Of a stretch of DNA of 12,286 bases, positions 1-6,466 are shown in pieces. Below the pieces are notes generated by a model that was not told where the DNA came from, made no database searches, and saw only the letters and a program-made list of their open reading frames with translations. Position 1 is the stretch's first letter, and every line of letters starts with the position of its first letter. Origin of the DNA: UBA7692 sp964552715 (GTDB lineage Bacteria; Bacteroidota; Bacteroidia; Chitinophagales; LD1); contig CAZKHZ010000113.1 in assembly GCA_964552715.1 (NCBI GenBank), positions 1 through 12,286 of the forward strand, read 5' to 3'. The position numbers and the translations under genes were made by a program.

Positions 1-54
1 TAGAGCGCTTCGCTGGCAGTGAAGAGGTGATCGGTTCGAATCCGATATTCTCCA
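1..54 (+). tRNA. tRNA-Ala (anticodon GGC), 5' end outside window
   Basis: This is the 3' portion of a tRNA whose acceptor 5' strand and most of the D arm lie before the window. The anticodon stem is 8-12 with 20-24, and the 7-nt loop 13-19 carries GGC at 15-17, which reads alanine GCC codons. The variable loop is 5 nt, the T stem is 42-46 with its partner ATCGG, and the T loop begins TTCGAAT. The acceptor 3' strand (47-53) has T at position 70 of tRNA numbering, as needed for the G3-U70 pair that marks alanine tRNAs, and the discriminator is A54. CCA is not encoded, so it must be added after transcription. Confidence 0.93.
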
Positions 55-63
55 CAATTATTC

Positions 64-96
64 AAGGGTTTCAAAATATTTTTGAAACCCTTTTTT
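64..96 (+). terminator. Rho-independent terminator after tRNA-Ala
   Basis: A perfect 13-bp stem (64-76 with 80-92) with a 3-nt loop runs straight into a T tract that ends at 96. It starts 10 nt after the tRNA discriminator base and lies 23 nt before the serA start codon. It therefore ends the tRNA transcript and insulates serA, whose own promoter must overlap or follow it. A weak promoter-like pair (TTTG at 81-84 and TTGATTTG at 103-110) is visible but not convincing. Confidence 0.9.
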
Positions 97-118
97 GTTT
101 CATTGATTTGCAAGCGAT

Positions 119-1354
119 ATGAAGTTTAAAAACACCAGTTATCCTAAAGATAAAATCAATGTGCTACTGCTTGAAAACATCAGCGATGCCGCAGTGGAAG
201 AAATTAAGAGCGAGGGCTATAATAGCATTAAAAAGATAAGTGGTGCGCTTAGTGAAGCCGAATTGATGAAGGCAGTAAAAGATGTACATCTATTGGGTAT
301 TCGTTCAAAAACTTTAGTTACTGAAAAAGTATTGGCAAAAGCAAACAAGTTGCTGGCAATTGGTTGCTATTGCATAGGTGTGAACCAAGTGAACATGAAT
401 GCGGCAACCAACAATGGCGTTGCAGTTTTTAATTCCCCTTATTCTAACACACGTTCGGTTGCAGAGTTGGTAATTGGCTTAAGCATTATGTTGATTCGCA
501 AGATTGCTGATAAAAACAAGGCTGCACACGAAGGCATTTGGTTGAAAGAAGCCAAGGGGAGTTTTGAATTGCGCGGCAAAACACTGGGTATTGTTGGCTA
601 TGGCAACATTGGTTCGCAGGTGAGCGTGCTGGCAGAGGCTTTCGGCATGGATGTGTTGTTTTATGATGTGGAAAGTAAACTGCCACTGGGCAATGCGCAA
701 AATGCTAGAACACTGAAAGAGTTATTGAGTAAGTCGCACATAGTAACGCTGCATGTGCCCAGCGACAAAACGACTCGTAACATACTGAATGCGGAAACGA
801 TTGCGCAAATGAACAAGGGCGCAATTCTTATCAATTATAGCAGGGGTGATGTTGTAGATTTAAGTGCCTTAGCAAAGGCTTTGAAGAGTGGGCATTTGAG
901 TGGTGCTGCAATTGATGTATTTCCTGAAGAGCCAGAGAAAAACGGTGACACTTTCAACAGTGAATTGCAGGGAATTTCAAACGTGATACTTACACCACAC
1001 ATAGGTGGCAGCACCGAAGAGGCGCAATTCAATATTGGCTTAGATGTAACTTCCAAACTGTTGAATTACTTAGAGCGCGGCATCACTACGGGCTCGCATT
1101 CCATTCCTCCGCTGAACCTTACACCGCAGGCACAATCGCATCGCCTGCTGCATATTCACCGCAACGTGCCGGGTGTGTTGGGCGAAATCAACTCCCAACT
1201 TTCAAAGCATAAAATCAATATTTTAGGGCAATACTTAAAGACTAATGATGCCATTGGCTATGTGGTACTGGATGTAGATACGGCACTTTCTAAAGAGGCA
1301 TTGGCATTGTTGAAAGAGGTGAAAGACACTATCAAGGTGCGGGCAATTTATTGA
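119..1354 (+). CDS. serA: D-3-phosphoglycerate dehydrogenase
   Basis: SerA oxidises 3-phosphoglycerate to 3-phosphohydroxypyruvate with NAD+, the first step of serine synthesis in the cytosol. The 411-aa product matches the Escherichia coli type in length (410 aa) and layout: a split substrate-binding domain, a central Rossmann domain, and a C-terminal ACT domain from about residue 340. The dinucleotide loop GYGNIG is at 160-165, with acidic D183 after the second strand. The catalytic set is R242, E271 and H294 (in TPHIGGST). In the ACT domain H347, N349 and N367 match the serine-binding residues known from E. coli, so feedback inhibition by serine is likely. The ATG at 119 gives the usual N terminus; no clear Shine-Dalgarno is visible. 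It is a single-gene unit between two tRNA genes. Confidence 0.96.
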   Translation: MKFKNTSYPKDKINVLLLENISDAAVEEIKSEGYNSIKKISGALSEAELMKAVKDVHLLGIRSKTLVTEKVLAKANKLLAIGCYCIGVNQVNMNAATNNGVAVFNSPYSNTRSVAELVIGLSIMLIRKIADKNKAAHEGIWLKEAKGSFELRGKTLGIVGYGNIGSQVSVLAEAFGMDVLFYDVESKLPLGNAQNARTLKELLSKSHIVTLHVPSDKTTRNILNAETIAQMNKGAILINYSRGDVVDLSALAKALKSGHLSGAAIDVFPEEPEKNGDTFNSELQGISNVILTPHIGGSTEEAQFNIGLDVTSKLLNYLERGITTGSHSIPPLNLTPQAQSHRLLHIHRNVPGVLGEINSQLSKHKINILGQYLKTNDAIGYVVLDVDTALSKEALALLKEVKDTIKVRAIY

Positions 1355-1424
1355 TTTCATCCATAACTAATATCTTTTCCGTTCATCACGAACAAGTCTA
1401 TATTCGCGATTATCTGAAAACATA

Positions 1425-1459
1425 CTCTTTGCACAAAAGAGTTTCTGCTGTTGCAGAAA
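1425..1459 (+). other. Two adjacent small hairpins between serA and tRNA-Leu
   Basis: Two back-to-back inverted repeats are visible. The first pairs CTCTTT (1425-1430) with AAAGAG (1436-1441). The second pairs TTTCTGC (1442-1448) with GCAGAAA (1453-1459). The first is followed by only TTT, so as a serA terminator it is weak. The pair ends 17 nt before the tRNA-Leu gene and might instead mark a processing or leader region. The function is not shown by the sequence. Confidence 0.35.
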
Positions 1460-1476
1460 TAAATGTTGTTGCCTAA

Positions 1477-1557
1477 GCCCGGGTGGCGAAATGGCAGACG
1501 CGCTCGTTTCAGGTGCGAGAGCCGCAAGGCATGGGGGTTCGAGTCCCCCCTCGGGCA
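1477..1557 (+). tRNA. tRNA-Leu (anticodon CAG)
   Basis: This is a complete class II tRNA. The acceptor strand GCCCGGG (1477-1483) pairs with 1550-1556, and the discriminator is A1557. The anticodon stem 1503-1507/1515-1519 encloses a 7-nt loop with CAG at 1510-1512, decoding CUG. The 13-nt variable arm (1520-1532) forms a GCC/GGC hairpin, as expected for leucine tRNAs. The T arm is GGGGG/CCCCC around TTCGAGT. CCA is not encoded. The G+C-rich acceptor and T stems stand out from the A+T-rich surroundings. Confidence 0.96.
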
Positions 1558-1561
1558 CATG

Positions 1562-1591
1562 GGCAGATACATTCATGTGTCTGCCTTTTTT
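1562..1591 (+). terminator. Rho-independent terminator of tRNA-Leu
   Basis: A 10-bp stem (1562-1571 with 1576-1585, one T-G wobble) has the loop TTCA and is followed by six T residues (1586-1591). It begins 4 nt after the tRNA-Leu discriminator base, so it ends a monocistronic tRNA transcript. Confidence 0.88.
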
Positions 1592-1645
1592 AATTCAAAC
1601 TTGCAGGAACATAACAAAGCAATTCGGGTATTGAAAACATGTATT

Positions 1646-1726
1646 GGGAATATTGGAATACTAGAGAGTACTCATCATTCCATCATTCCAATATTCCATC
1701 ATTCCATCATTCCATCATTCCTTTCC
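1646..1726. repeat. A+T-rich octamer array with inverted arm
   Basis: The right arm is a tandem array of the 8-bp unit CATCATTC in six consecutive registers (1673-1720). Five are exact and the third is the variant CAATATTC (1689-1696). The left arm has the complementary units GGAATATT and GGAATACT (1647-1662). As a result the 13-mer GGAATATTGGAAT at 1647-1659 is the exact reverse complement of 1685-1697. A small palindrome GAGTACTC (1666-1673) lies between the arms. The element falls between the tRNA-Leu terminator and hslR, with no open reading frame that needs it. It could form a hairpin in RNA or single-stranded DNA. Confidence 0.75.
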
Positions 1727-1768
1727 AATGTTCAAAAAGCTATATTACTTTGACATAAATTATTTGCG

Positions 1769-2143
1769 ATGGAAACAAAGCTTCGGTTAGACAAATATCT
1801 TTGGGCAATTCGTATATTCAAAACACGCACTCAGGCTGCCGATGCTATTGACCGAGGGCATGTAAAATCGAATGGGGCGAATGTGAAAGCCGCTAAACAG
1901 GTTAGCATTGGTGAGCAATATGAAATCAAAACCGAAGCGCGGAAATGGATTATTCAAGTTAACGATTTATTGTTTGAAAGAAAGCAATTTGCCGAAGCCG
2001 TGAAATATTACACAGACATCACACCCGAAGAAGTGCTTGCAAAAAAGTCGGATTCTACATTTGTGGATTACACAGGAAAGCGTAACAGCAAACAAGGTCG
2101 CCCCACCAAAAAGAACCGCAGAGACATGGGAAATTTGTTGTGA
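1769..2143 (+). CDS. hslR: S4-domain RNA-binding protein, Hsp15-like
   Basis: The product is a small basic protein of 124 aa that opens with an S4 RNA-binding fold (about residues 5-60). The typical Hsp15 pattern is visible: LRLDKYLWAIRIFKTRTQA at the start, then an acidic-to-basic turn DRGHVKSNG and the strand VSIGEQYEI. The C-terminal tail (about 100-118) is rich in K, R and N, as in other Hsp15 proteins. In E. coli, Hsp15 binds free 50S ribosomal subunits carrying a blocked nascent chain and helps recycle them; assigning that role here is by family. The ATG at 1769 gives the family's usual N terminus. It stands alone, convergent with the gene on the other strand, and the octamer element ends about 40 bp upstream. 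Confidence 0.87.
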   Translation: METKLRLDKYLWAIRIFKTRTQAADAIDRGHVKSNGANVKAAKQVSIGEQYEIKTEARKWIIQVNDLLFERKQFAEAVKYYTDITPEEVLAKKSDSTFVDYTGKRNSKQGRPTKKNRRDMGNLL

Positions 2144-2149
2144 GCTTAC

Positions 2150-2202
2150 AAAGGGACGAGGGGCGTAAACAGCTACAAACGTCCCTCGTCCCCCGTCCCT
2201 TT
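2150..2202. repeat. G+C-rich inverted heptamer element between convergent genes
   Basis: The right arm is three tandem 7-bp units, CGTCCCT, CGTCCCC and CGTCCCT (2180-2200). The left arm is two complementary units, AGGGACG and AGGGGCG (2152-2165). Two pairings are possible. A 14-bp stem joins 2153-2166 with 2179-2192 (one G-T wobble, 12-nt loop). A 9-bp outer repeat joins AAAGGGACG (2150-2158) with CGTCCCTTT (2194-2202). It starts 7 nt after the hslR stop, and its end overlaps the stop codon of the minus-strand gene. Its position suggests a bidirectional transcription barrier, but no proper T tract follows on either strand. Confidence 0.7.
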
Positions 2203-2773
2203 ACACCAAGCCTTTCAGCATACTTTGTTCTAACAATACAAAAAGTAGTTCAGGCTTTAGTTTGCGCCACAAAATATTGTCGTAGTGCTCGCCAATTTCC
2301 ATGTAGTAATGCAGCTTCGCCTGCCGCATTTCATCAACCACATGCTCGCGAAAATTCAAGCCTATAATCCATCCCTTTTCGTCTTTAATGTCTTCATACC
2401 ATTCTTCGTAATACAAATCATCGGAGGCATGAAAGTTCAATACATTTTCACCTATCAGCAGATACTTAACTATGCCTTTTCCTGTCAAAAAATCTATCAG
2501 CCCGCGTTTTAGTTCCATGATGTCATTATGAATAGCATCGTTCCACTCGCCAATAAATTCAATAACTGCAAACTGCAATTCATAATTTACAAAAAGCACT
2601 TTGCAATAAAGCGTTGATGAACCAAAAAAATCCCATTGCGGATGGATGTAATGATTGTAGATACTTTGGGAAAATTCAAACTCGCTATACTGCCTGCGAT
2701 AAAAAGGGGAAAGTTTATCGTTGGATGCGATGTAGTAATCGCGCCAGTTAAAGAAAGGTTCTATTTCGTGCAT
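2201..2773 (-). CDS. Uncharacterised 190-aa protein
   Basis: I do not recognise a named family. The 190-aa product has no signal peptide, membrane segment or known motif and is probably cytosolic. It is rich in aromatic residues (many Y, F and W, for example WRDYYIASNDK near 10-20, YEEWYED at 122-128 and LHYYMEIGEHYDN at 154-166) and overall acidic. Hydrophobic strands at about 57-75 (CKVLFVNYELQFAVIEFIG) and 101-108 (IVKYLLIG), with helical stretches between, look like a folded alpha/beta domain. The reading frame is intact from ATG at 2773 to TAA at 2203-2201, which overlaps the heptamer element. It follows the S8 peptidase gene by 115 bp on the same strand, probably as a separate unit. A conserved Bacteroidota hypothetical is my best description. 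Confidence 0.8.
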   Translation of the reverse strand: MHEIEPFFNWRDYYIASNDKLSPFYRRQYSEFEFSQSIYNHYIHPQWDFFGSSTLYCKVLFVNYELQFAVIEFIGEWNDAIHNDIMELKRGLIDFLTGKGIVKYLLIGENVLNFHASDDLYYEEWYEDIKDEKGWIIGLNFREHVVDEMRQAKLHYYMEIGEHYDNILWRKLKPELLFVLLEQSMLKGLV

Positions 2774-2888
2774 TGAAATGTAAAACTAATTGATTTGAGA
2801 TTTGTTGCGGCAGTGCAACTATTCTATTGTTCAAAATAAGGAGAAACGTGTAAAATATGAATGATTTAAAATAAGCCAACAGACCAAC

Positions 2889-4955
2889 TTATCTTGCAAA
2901 AACTATTCTTTGTGTATTGCCTTTATCCAATTTTAAAAAGTAGATACCATTAGTAATTCCCGAAACATCTAAACTCACCTTTTGAGTTCCTTGCTGCAAT
3001 TCTATTGATGAATTAAAAACGATTCGTCCTGCAACATCAACAATTTCAAGTTTGAAAGTTTGAAGCATAGAGCTATTTACATCAATATTCAAAACATCGC
3101 CCATGGGATTCGGGTAAATCTTAAACTCTAATTTTTTAGAAATCAAAACCTCTATGTTACTAACCACAACTTGTTGTGAGCGAACACAACCGGTTTCATT
3201 CTTTACATACACTGTAAACGAGCCTACATTATTAATGGTGAAAATGTTGCTAAGCTTCCATATAGTTCCATCTAATGAATACCAAATTGAATCGCCTCCG
3301 CAGTAAGCATTCGCAATTATATTTCCGGGATTACCACCACTCGGTTCTACTACATTTATACTAATGATGCGCAACGTATCCGGCTCGCGAATAATTACAG
3401 TTGCATGTTGCACACAATTTGCGCTATCAACTACTGTAACCCGATACAATCCTTTTGCCAAATTACTTCTTACAGCATTTGTATCTCCATCACTCCATTG
3501 ATAAGACACTCCATTTGTCAATGTTATGGATGCGTAACCATTAGAATCATTTTTACATAAAGCATCTGAATAAGTTAACTTCAAATCAGCATCGCAACTA
3601 TTGCAATTGTAATTGTGTGTATTCAAAATAGCAGCATGAAGATTTAGTCTGCCATCACTTGTAGTTCTGTTATTTAAAGCTTCAGTTTTTGTAATTGAGC
3701 TCAGCAACCAATCCTTTATGAACAGCGACAATGAATCGGGATACACCTCATAATCATCTACAAACTTAGGGCAAGCTTCGGCATACATTGCCGCTATGGC
3801 ACCAGCTACGTGTGGGCATGCAAAAGAAGTGCCTGATGATGACGTATAGTTATTGGCAACTGCACAAGAAATCACACTCCCCGCAGGTGCTGCAACATCA
3901 ATATTTTTTAAGCCGTATCCACCATAACGATTATCACTGGAAGTAGTGCCACTTACAGCAATCATCCACTTGCTGGGGCAAGTCGTTGGAATATCGCCAA
4001 CTGCATCTATATCTACATTTGCGTTTGTGGTTGCGGTTGCATTTAAAATGCCCAACATACCCATCGTGTCATACAAAGCACACCATATCGGATAGTTTTG
4101 CGGCTGCCCATTATTAACCCCAAAAGATGAATTTGAAGAAACTATAAAAGCTCCTTTAGCACCATTTGTCTGGTTATAAAGCTTGCGCATTTCAATCACA
4201 TAGTCGTAACCTTTTATTACCACTGCCTCATTAGTTGATGAGGCACCAATCGGCAAAATCTTTACACCCCACACAACACCTGCAACACCCTTTATATTAT
4301 TGCCTCTTGCACCTACAATTCCCGAAATCAACGTAGAGTGATTGACACCTCCATTACCATAAACATTACCATTGTTATTGTAAGCATTCCAACCCTGATA
4401 ATCATCTATAAACCCATTGCCATCATCATCAATTCCGTTGTTAGGAATCTCATTATAATTCACAAAAAAGTTTAGGTCCTCATGATACAAATCAAAGTAC
4501 TCATCAACCACTGCAACTACAATAGTATCACCATTTTTAGTAAGTGGCGAGGTATTGATTGCCCATGCTTCAGTTGCATTAATATCTGCACCTGATTTGC
4601 CATTCAATTGCCCTGTATTTAGCATATTCCACTGTTGAGCAAAATACGAATCGTCCGGCACCAAACTTCGACTTTCAACTTGGTGATTAAATTGAATTGC
4701 TTTTACAGATTTATCACTGCCAAGTCTATTTAATTCCTCATTACTGAAATTGCCACTAAGCTTTTCTAAAAGAAAAATATTCATTCCTTTTGAAAGTACT
4801 TCCTTCAATTCAACATCAGCATTTTTTTGAATAAAAAGCTCAATTGAATTTTCATGCAATTGAAGAATACACTGATTGGGAATGACACTTACTTCCTGCG
4901 CTTGAAGCGACAGAAAAAGGAAAAAAAGAAAAGAGAATAAGGTTTGACGAATCAT
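2889..4955 (-). CDS. Secreted subtilisin-like (S8) peptidase with T9SS sorting domain
   Basis: The product is a 688-aa extracellular serine peptidase. Residues 1-20 form a signal peptide (hydrophobic FLFFLFLSLQAQ). A pro-region runs to about residue 100. The S8 domain spans about 105-445 with catalytic D151, H206 and S377 (SGTSFACPHVAG), and oxyanion-hole N275. An acidic loop NGIDDDGNGFIDD (173-185) resembles the calcium-type insert common in Bacteroidota subtilases. A cysteine-bearing SprB-like repeat follows (about 454-530), then a second beta domain. The last ~80 residues are a type-A T9SS C-terminal domain (YPNP at 614-617, NGIYFLKL at 669-676), which directs export across the outer membrane and usually anchoring. 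Odd points: D151 is followed by EY instead of the usual S/T-G, and H206 by ST-L instead of GTH. The substrate is unknown. Confidence 0.92.
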   Translation of the reverse strand: MIRQTLFSFLFFLFLSLQAQEVSVIPNQCILQLHENSIELFIQKNADVELKEVLSKGMNIFLLEKLSGNFSNEELNRLGSDKSVKAIQFNHQVESRSLVPDDSYFAQQWNMLNTGQLNGKSGADINATEAWAINTSPLTKNGDTIVVAVVDEYFDLYHEDLNFFVNYNEIPNNGIDDDGNGFIDDYQGWNAYNNNGNVYGNGGVNHSTLISGIVGARGNNIKGVAGVVWGVKILPIGASSTNEAVVIKGYDYVIEMRKLYNQTNGAKGAFIVSSNSSFGVNNGQPQNYPIWCALYDTMGMLGILNATATTNANVDIDAVGDIPTTCPSKWMIAVSGTTSSDNRYGGYGLKNIDVAAPAGSVISCAVANNYTSSSGTSFACPHVAGAIAAMYAEACPKFVDDYEVYPDSLSLFIKDWLLSSITKTEALNNRTTSDGRLNLHAAILNTHNYNCNSCDADLKLTYSDALCKNDSNGYASITLTNGVSYQWSDGDTNAVRSNLAKGLYRVTVVDSANCVQHATVIIREPDTLRIISINVVEPSGGNPGNIIANAYCGGDSIWYSLDGTIWKLSNIFTINNVGSFTVYVKNETGCVRSQQVVVSNIEVLISKKLEFKIYPNPMGDVLNIDVNSSMLQTFKLEIVDVAGRIVFNSSIELQQGTQKVSLDVSGITNGIYFLKLDKGNTQRIVFAR

Positions 4956-4968
4956 TTCTAAAGAGATT

Positions 4969-4976
4969 CAAACTTA
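4969..4976 (-). promoter_or_regulatory. Possible -7 promoter box for the S8 peptidase gene
   Basis: On the minus strand the sequence TAAGTTTG fits the Bacteroidota -7 consensus TAnnTTTG exactly and lies 13 nt upstream of the ATG. The -33 position has TTTT rather than TTTG at a 19-nt spacing, and the leader would be only about 9 nt, so the call is tentative. Confidence 0.3.
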
Positions 4977-5057
4977 GTTTTATTCAAGACAGTAAAAAAG
5001 GCATTTAAGTTTCCTCTACTACAAATAAAGTCAGTGAATTAAAGCACATTAAATTTT

Positions 5058-5693
5058 TTATAAGGAAAAATACAATTCAATTTGCGCACGTATTTTCAAT
5101 ACTTGTGCTTCAACAAATTCTTTTGAAACTTCTTCGGCAACAGGAATATTGCCTAATAAATTCAAATCGGTAAAATTGAGAATCCACTCTTCGGATGAGG
5201 GCGATGGCGCACCATTAAAAACAATACCTAAAATTTCTACTCCTGCCGCATTCAACATTTCGCAAGTAAGTAAGGTGTGATTAATACTGCCCAAATAATT
5301 CTGCGAAACAACTATTACTGGCACATTCAGATGAACAATCAAATCTAAAATTAACTCCTGCTCATTCAGTGGAACCATCACTCCCCCAGCTCCTTCAATC
5401 AGTAAGCGACTGCTTGTTTCTGGTATTATTATTCTCTCTATATCAATGGCTTTCCCTTCTAAAGCCGCTGCATGATGTGGAGAGGCGGGTGTATTTAACC
5501 TGTATGCTTCCTGATGAACTTGGACACCAAAACTTTTTACAAAGTCACTATCTGTTTGTTCAAGACTTCCTGCCTGAACAGGTTTCCAATAGTCTGCACT
5601 TAATGCCTTGCAAAGAATTGCTGTAGCAACAGTTTTGCCAATATCAGTACCAATACCAGTAACAAAAACGCGATTAGGAAAAGGTGAGTTCAT
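5058..5693 (-). CDS. bioD: Dethiobiotin synthetase
   Basis: BioD closes the ureido ring of dethiobiotin from 7,8-diaminononanoate, CO2 and ATP, the next-to-last step of biotin synthesis, in the cytosol. The 211-aa product has the normal length for the family. The P-loop GIGTDIGKT is at 13-21 with K20, followed by KPVQAG (37-42, a substrate-binding lysine in the family), EGAGG (100-104), and a late NG pair at 160-161 in the position of the nucleotide-base contact. The start codon lies only 8 nt after the stop codon of the L,D-transpeptidase-like gene, so the two are probably co-transcribed. No bioA, bioB or bioF gene lies in the window, so the pathway must be completed elsewhere. Confidence 0.94.
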   Translation of the reverse strand: MNSPFPNRVFVTGIGTDIGKTVATAILCKALSADYWKPVQAGSLEQTDSDFVKSFGVQVHQEAYRLNTPASPHHAAALEGKAIDIERIIIPETSSRLLIEGAGGVMVPLNEQELILDLIVHLNVPVIVVSQNYLGSINHTLLTCEMLNAAGVEILGIVFNGAPSPSSEEWILNFTDLNLLGNIPVAEEVSKEFVEAQVLKIRAQIELYFSL

Positions 5694-5701
5694 GTGTGCA
5701 A

Positions 5702-6388
5702 TTATCGCACAAGAGACGAAGAATTTAAGTACTTTTTATCAGGGTAATAGATAAAAAGGCAACTGCCGTCTTTAATGGTTTCAATGATTGGCGTTGCCAA
5801 TTCAACTGGCACACTCGGGCAGCCTAGACTTCTGCCCAATCTGCCGTTTTCTGCAATAAAGTTATCACTCACATAATCTGCCCCGTGCATCACAATAGCT
5901 CTCTCCAAAGCGTTGTGATTAATACCTTTTTCAACACCTTCTAATTTAAGCGAAAAACCATGCTTGCCCTGATAAACACTTTGTGTAACATAAAACCCTA
6001 AACTGCTTTTGTAGCTAGATGGCTCATTAGAAAAACTCTGGGCAAATTCTTCACCTGTGTTTCTACCATGTGCTACGAGAGAGTTGAAAAGCAGTTTCTT
6101 CTCTTCTAAGTCAATAATATATAAACGTTTTGCGTTTGCAGACTGCGAGAAATCGCAGATGGTAATGATGTTACTTTGAATTTTATCTCCAATAGCAAGT
6201 TTTTTCCAACCGCTTACAGCGCAGTTGAATACACGCTCCGATAAACCCAACTTTGAAAGTTGCAATTCAGCAAAAACTGAACTCAACTTTTCAAAAGGCA
6301 CTTTGTTGCTTACTACTTTTGGTGAATAAGTGCCAAAGGAAGTGAGCAAAAGAAACGTAAAAAGAATTACAGAATTTCTTGAAAGCAT
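5702..6388 (-). CDS. Secreted L,D-transpeptidase-like protein (YkuD_2 type)
   Basis: The product is a 228-aa exported protein of the murein L,D-transpeptidase catalytic family (YkuD_2). An N-terminal hydrophobic segment (SVILFTFLLLTSFG, about 6-19) is a signal peptide or anchor. The catalytic region carries the family pattern HGADYVSD with H168, then GRLGRSLGCPSVP with the nucleophile C190. L,D-transpeptidases of this fold make 3-3 peptidoglycan cross-links or attach proteins in the periplasm; the exact activity of this subfamily is not settled. I chose the ATG at 6388 because it puts the signal peptide at the very N terminus. The frame stays open further upstream only to a TTG codon at 6430 (14 more residues). 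It sits 72 nt after ffh and 8 nt before bioD on the same strand. Confidence 0.85.
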   Translation of the reverse strand: MLSRNSVILFTFLLLTSFGTYSPKVVSNKVPFEKLSSVFAELQLSKLGLSERVFNCAVSGWKKLAIGDKIQSNIITICDFSQSANAKRLYIIDLEEKKLLFNSLVAHGRNTGEEFAQSFSNEPSSYKSSLGFYVTQSVYQGKHGFSLKLEGVEKGINHNALERAIVMHGADYVSDNFIAENGRLGRSLGCPSVPVELATPIIETIKDGSCLFIYYPDKKYLNSSSLVR

Positions 6389-6448
6389 AAGGTAAAGATA
6401 ATACAAATTTTTCCCAACTTCTCTACGCAAAATTCAAGTTAAAGTTAC

Positions 6449-6466
6449 AGATGATATAAATCATCT
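6449..6466 (-). other. Hairpin overlapping the ffh stop codon
   Basis: A perfect 7-bp stem (AGATGAT with ATCATCT) encloses a 4-nt loop. On the minus strand the ffh stop codon TGA (6463-6461) lies within its first arm. No T tract follows on the minus strand, so at best it is a weak terminator or an RNA 3'-end stabiliser between ffh and the downstream genes. Confidence 0.35.

Noticed and set aside
1673..1720. Regular array as a possible CRISPR
   Set aside because: The units are 8 bp and directly tandem without spacers; no cas genes are present.
1463..1753. Open frame of 96 codons on the plus strand
   Set aside because: It runs through the whole tRNA-Leu gene, its terminator and the octamer repeat; the protein is an artefact of repeat and tRNA sequence.
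2804..2819. GTTGC/GCAAC inverted repeat upstream of the 190-aa gene
   Set aside because: A 5-bp stem with a 6-nt loop and no T tract is within chance expectation, and no regulator is implied.
5702..6430. Longer form of the L,D-transpeptidase-like protein starting at 6430
   Set aside because: The upstream start would be TTG and adds 14 residues before the signal peptide; the ATG at 6388 is the better start.
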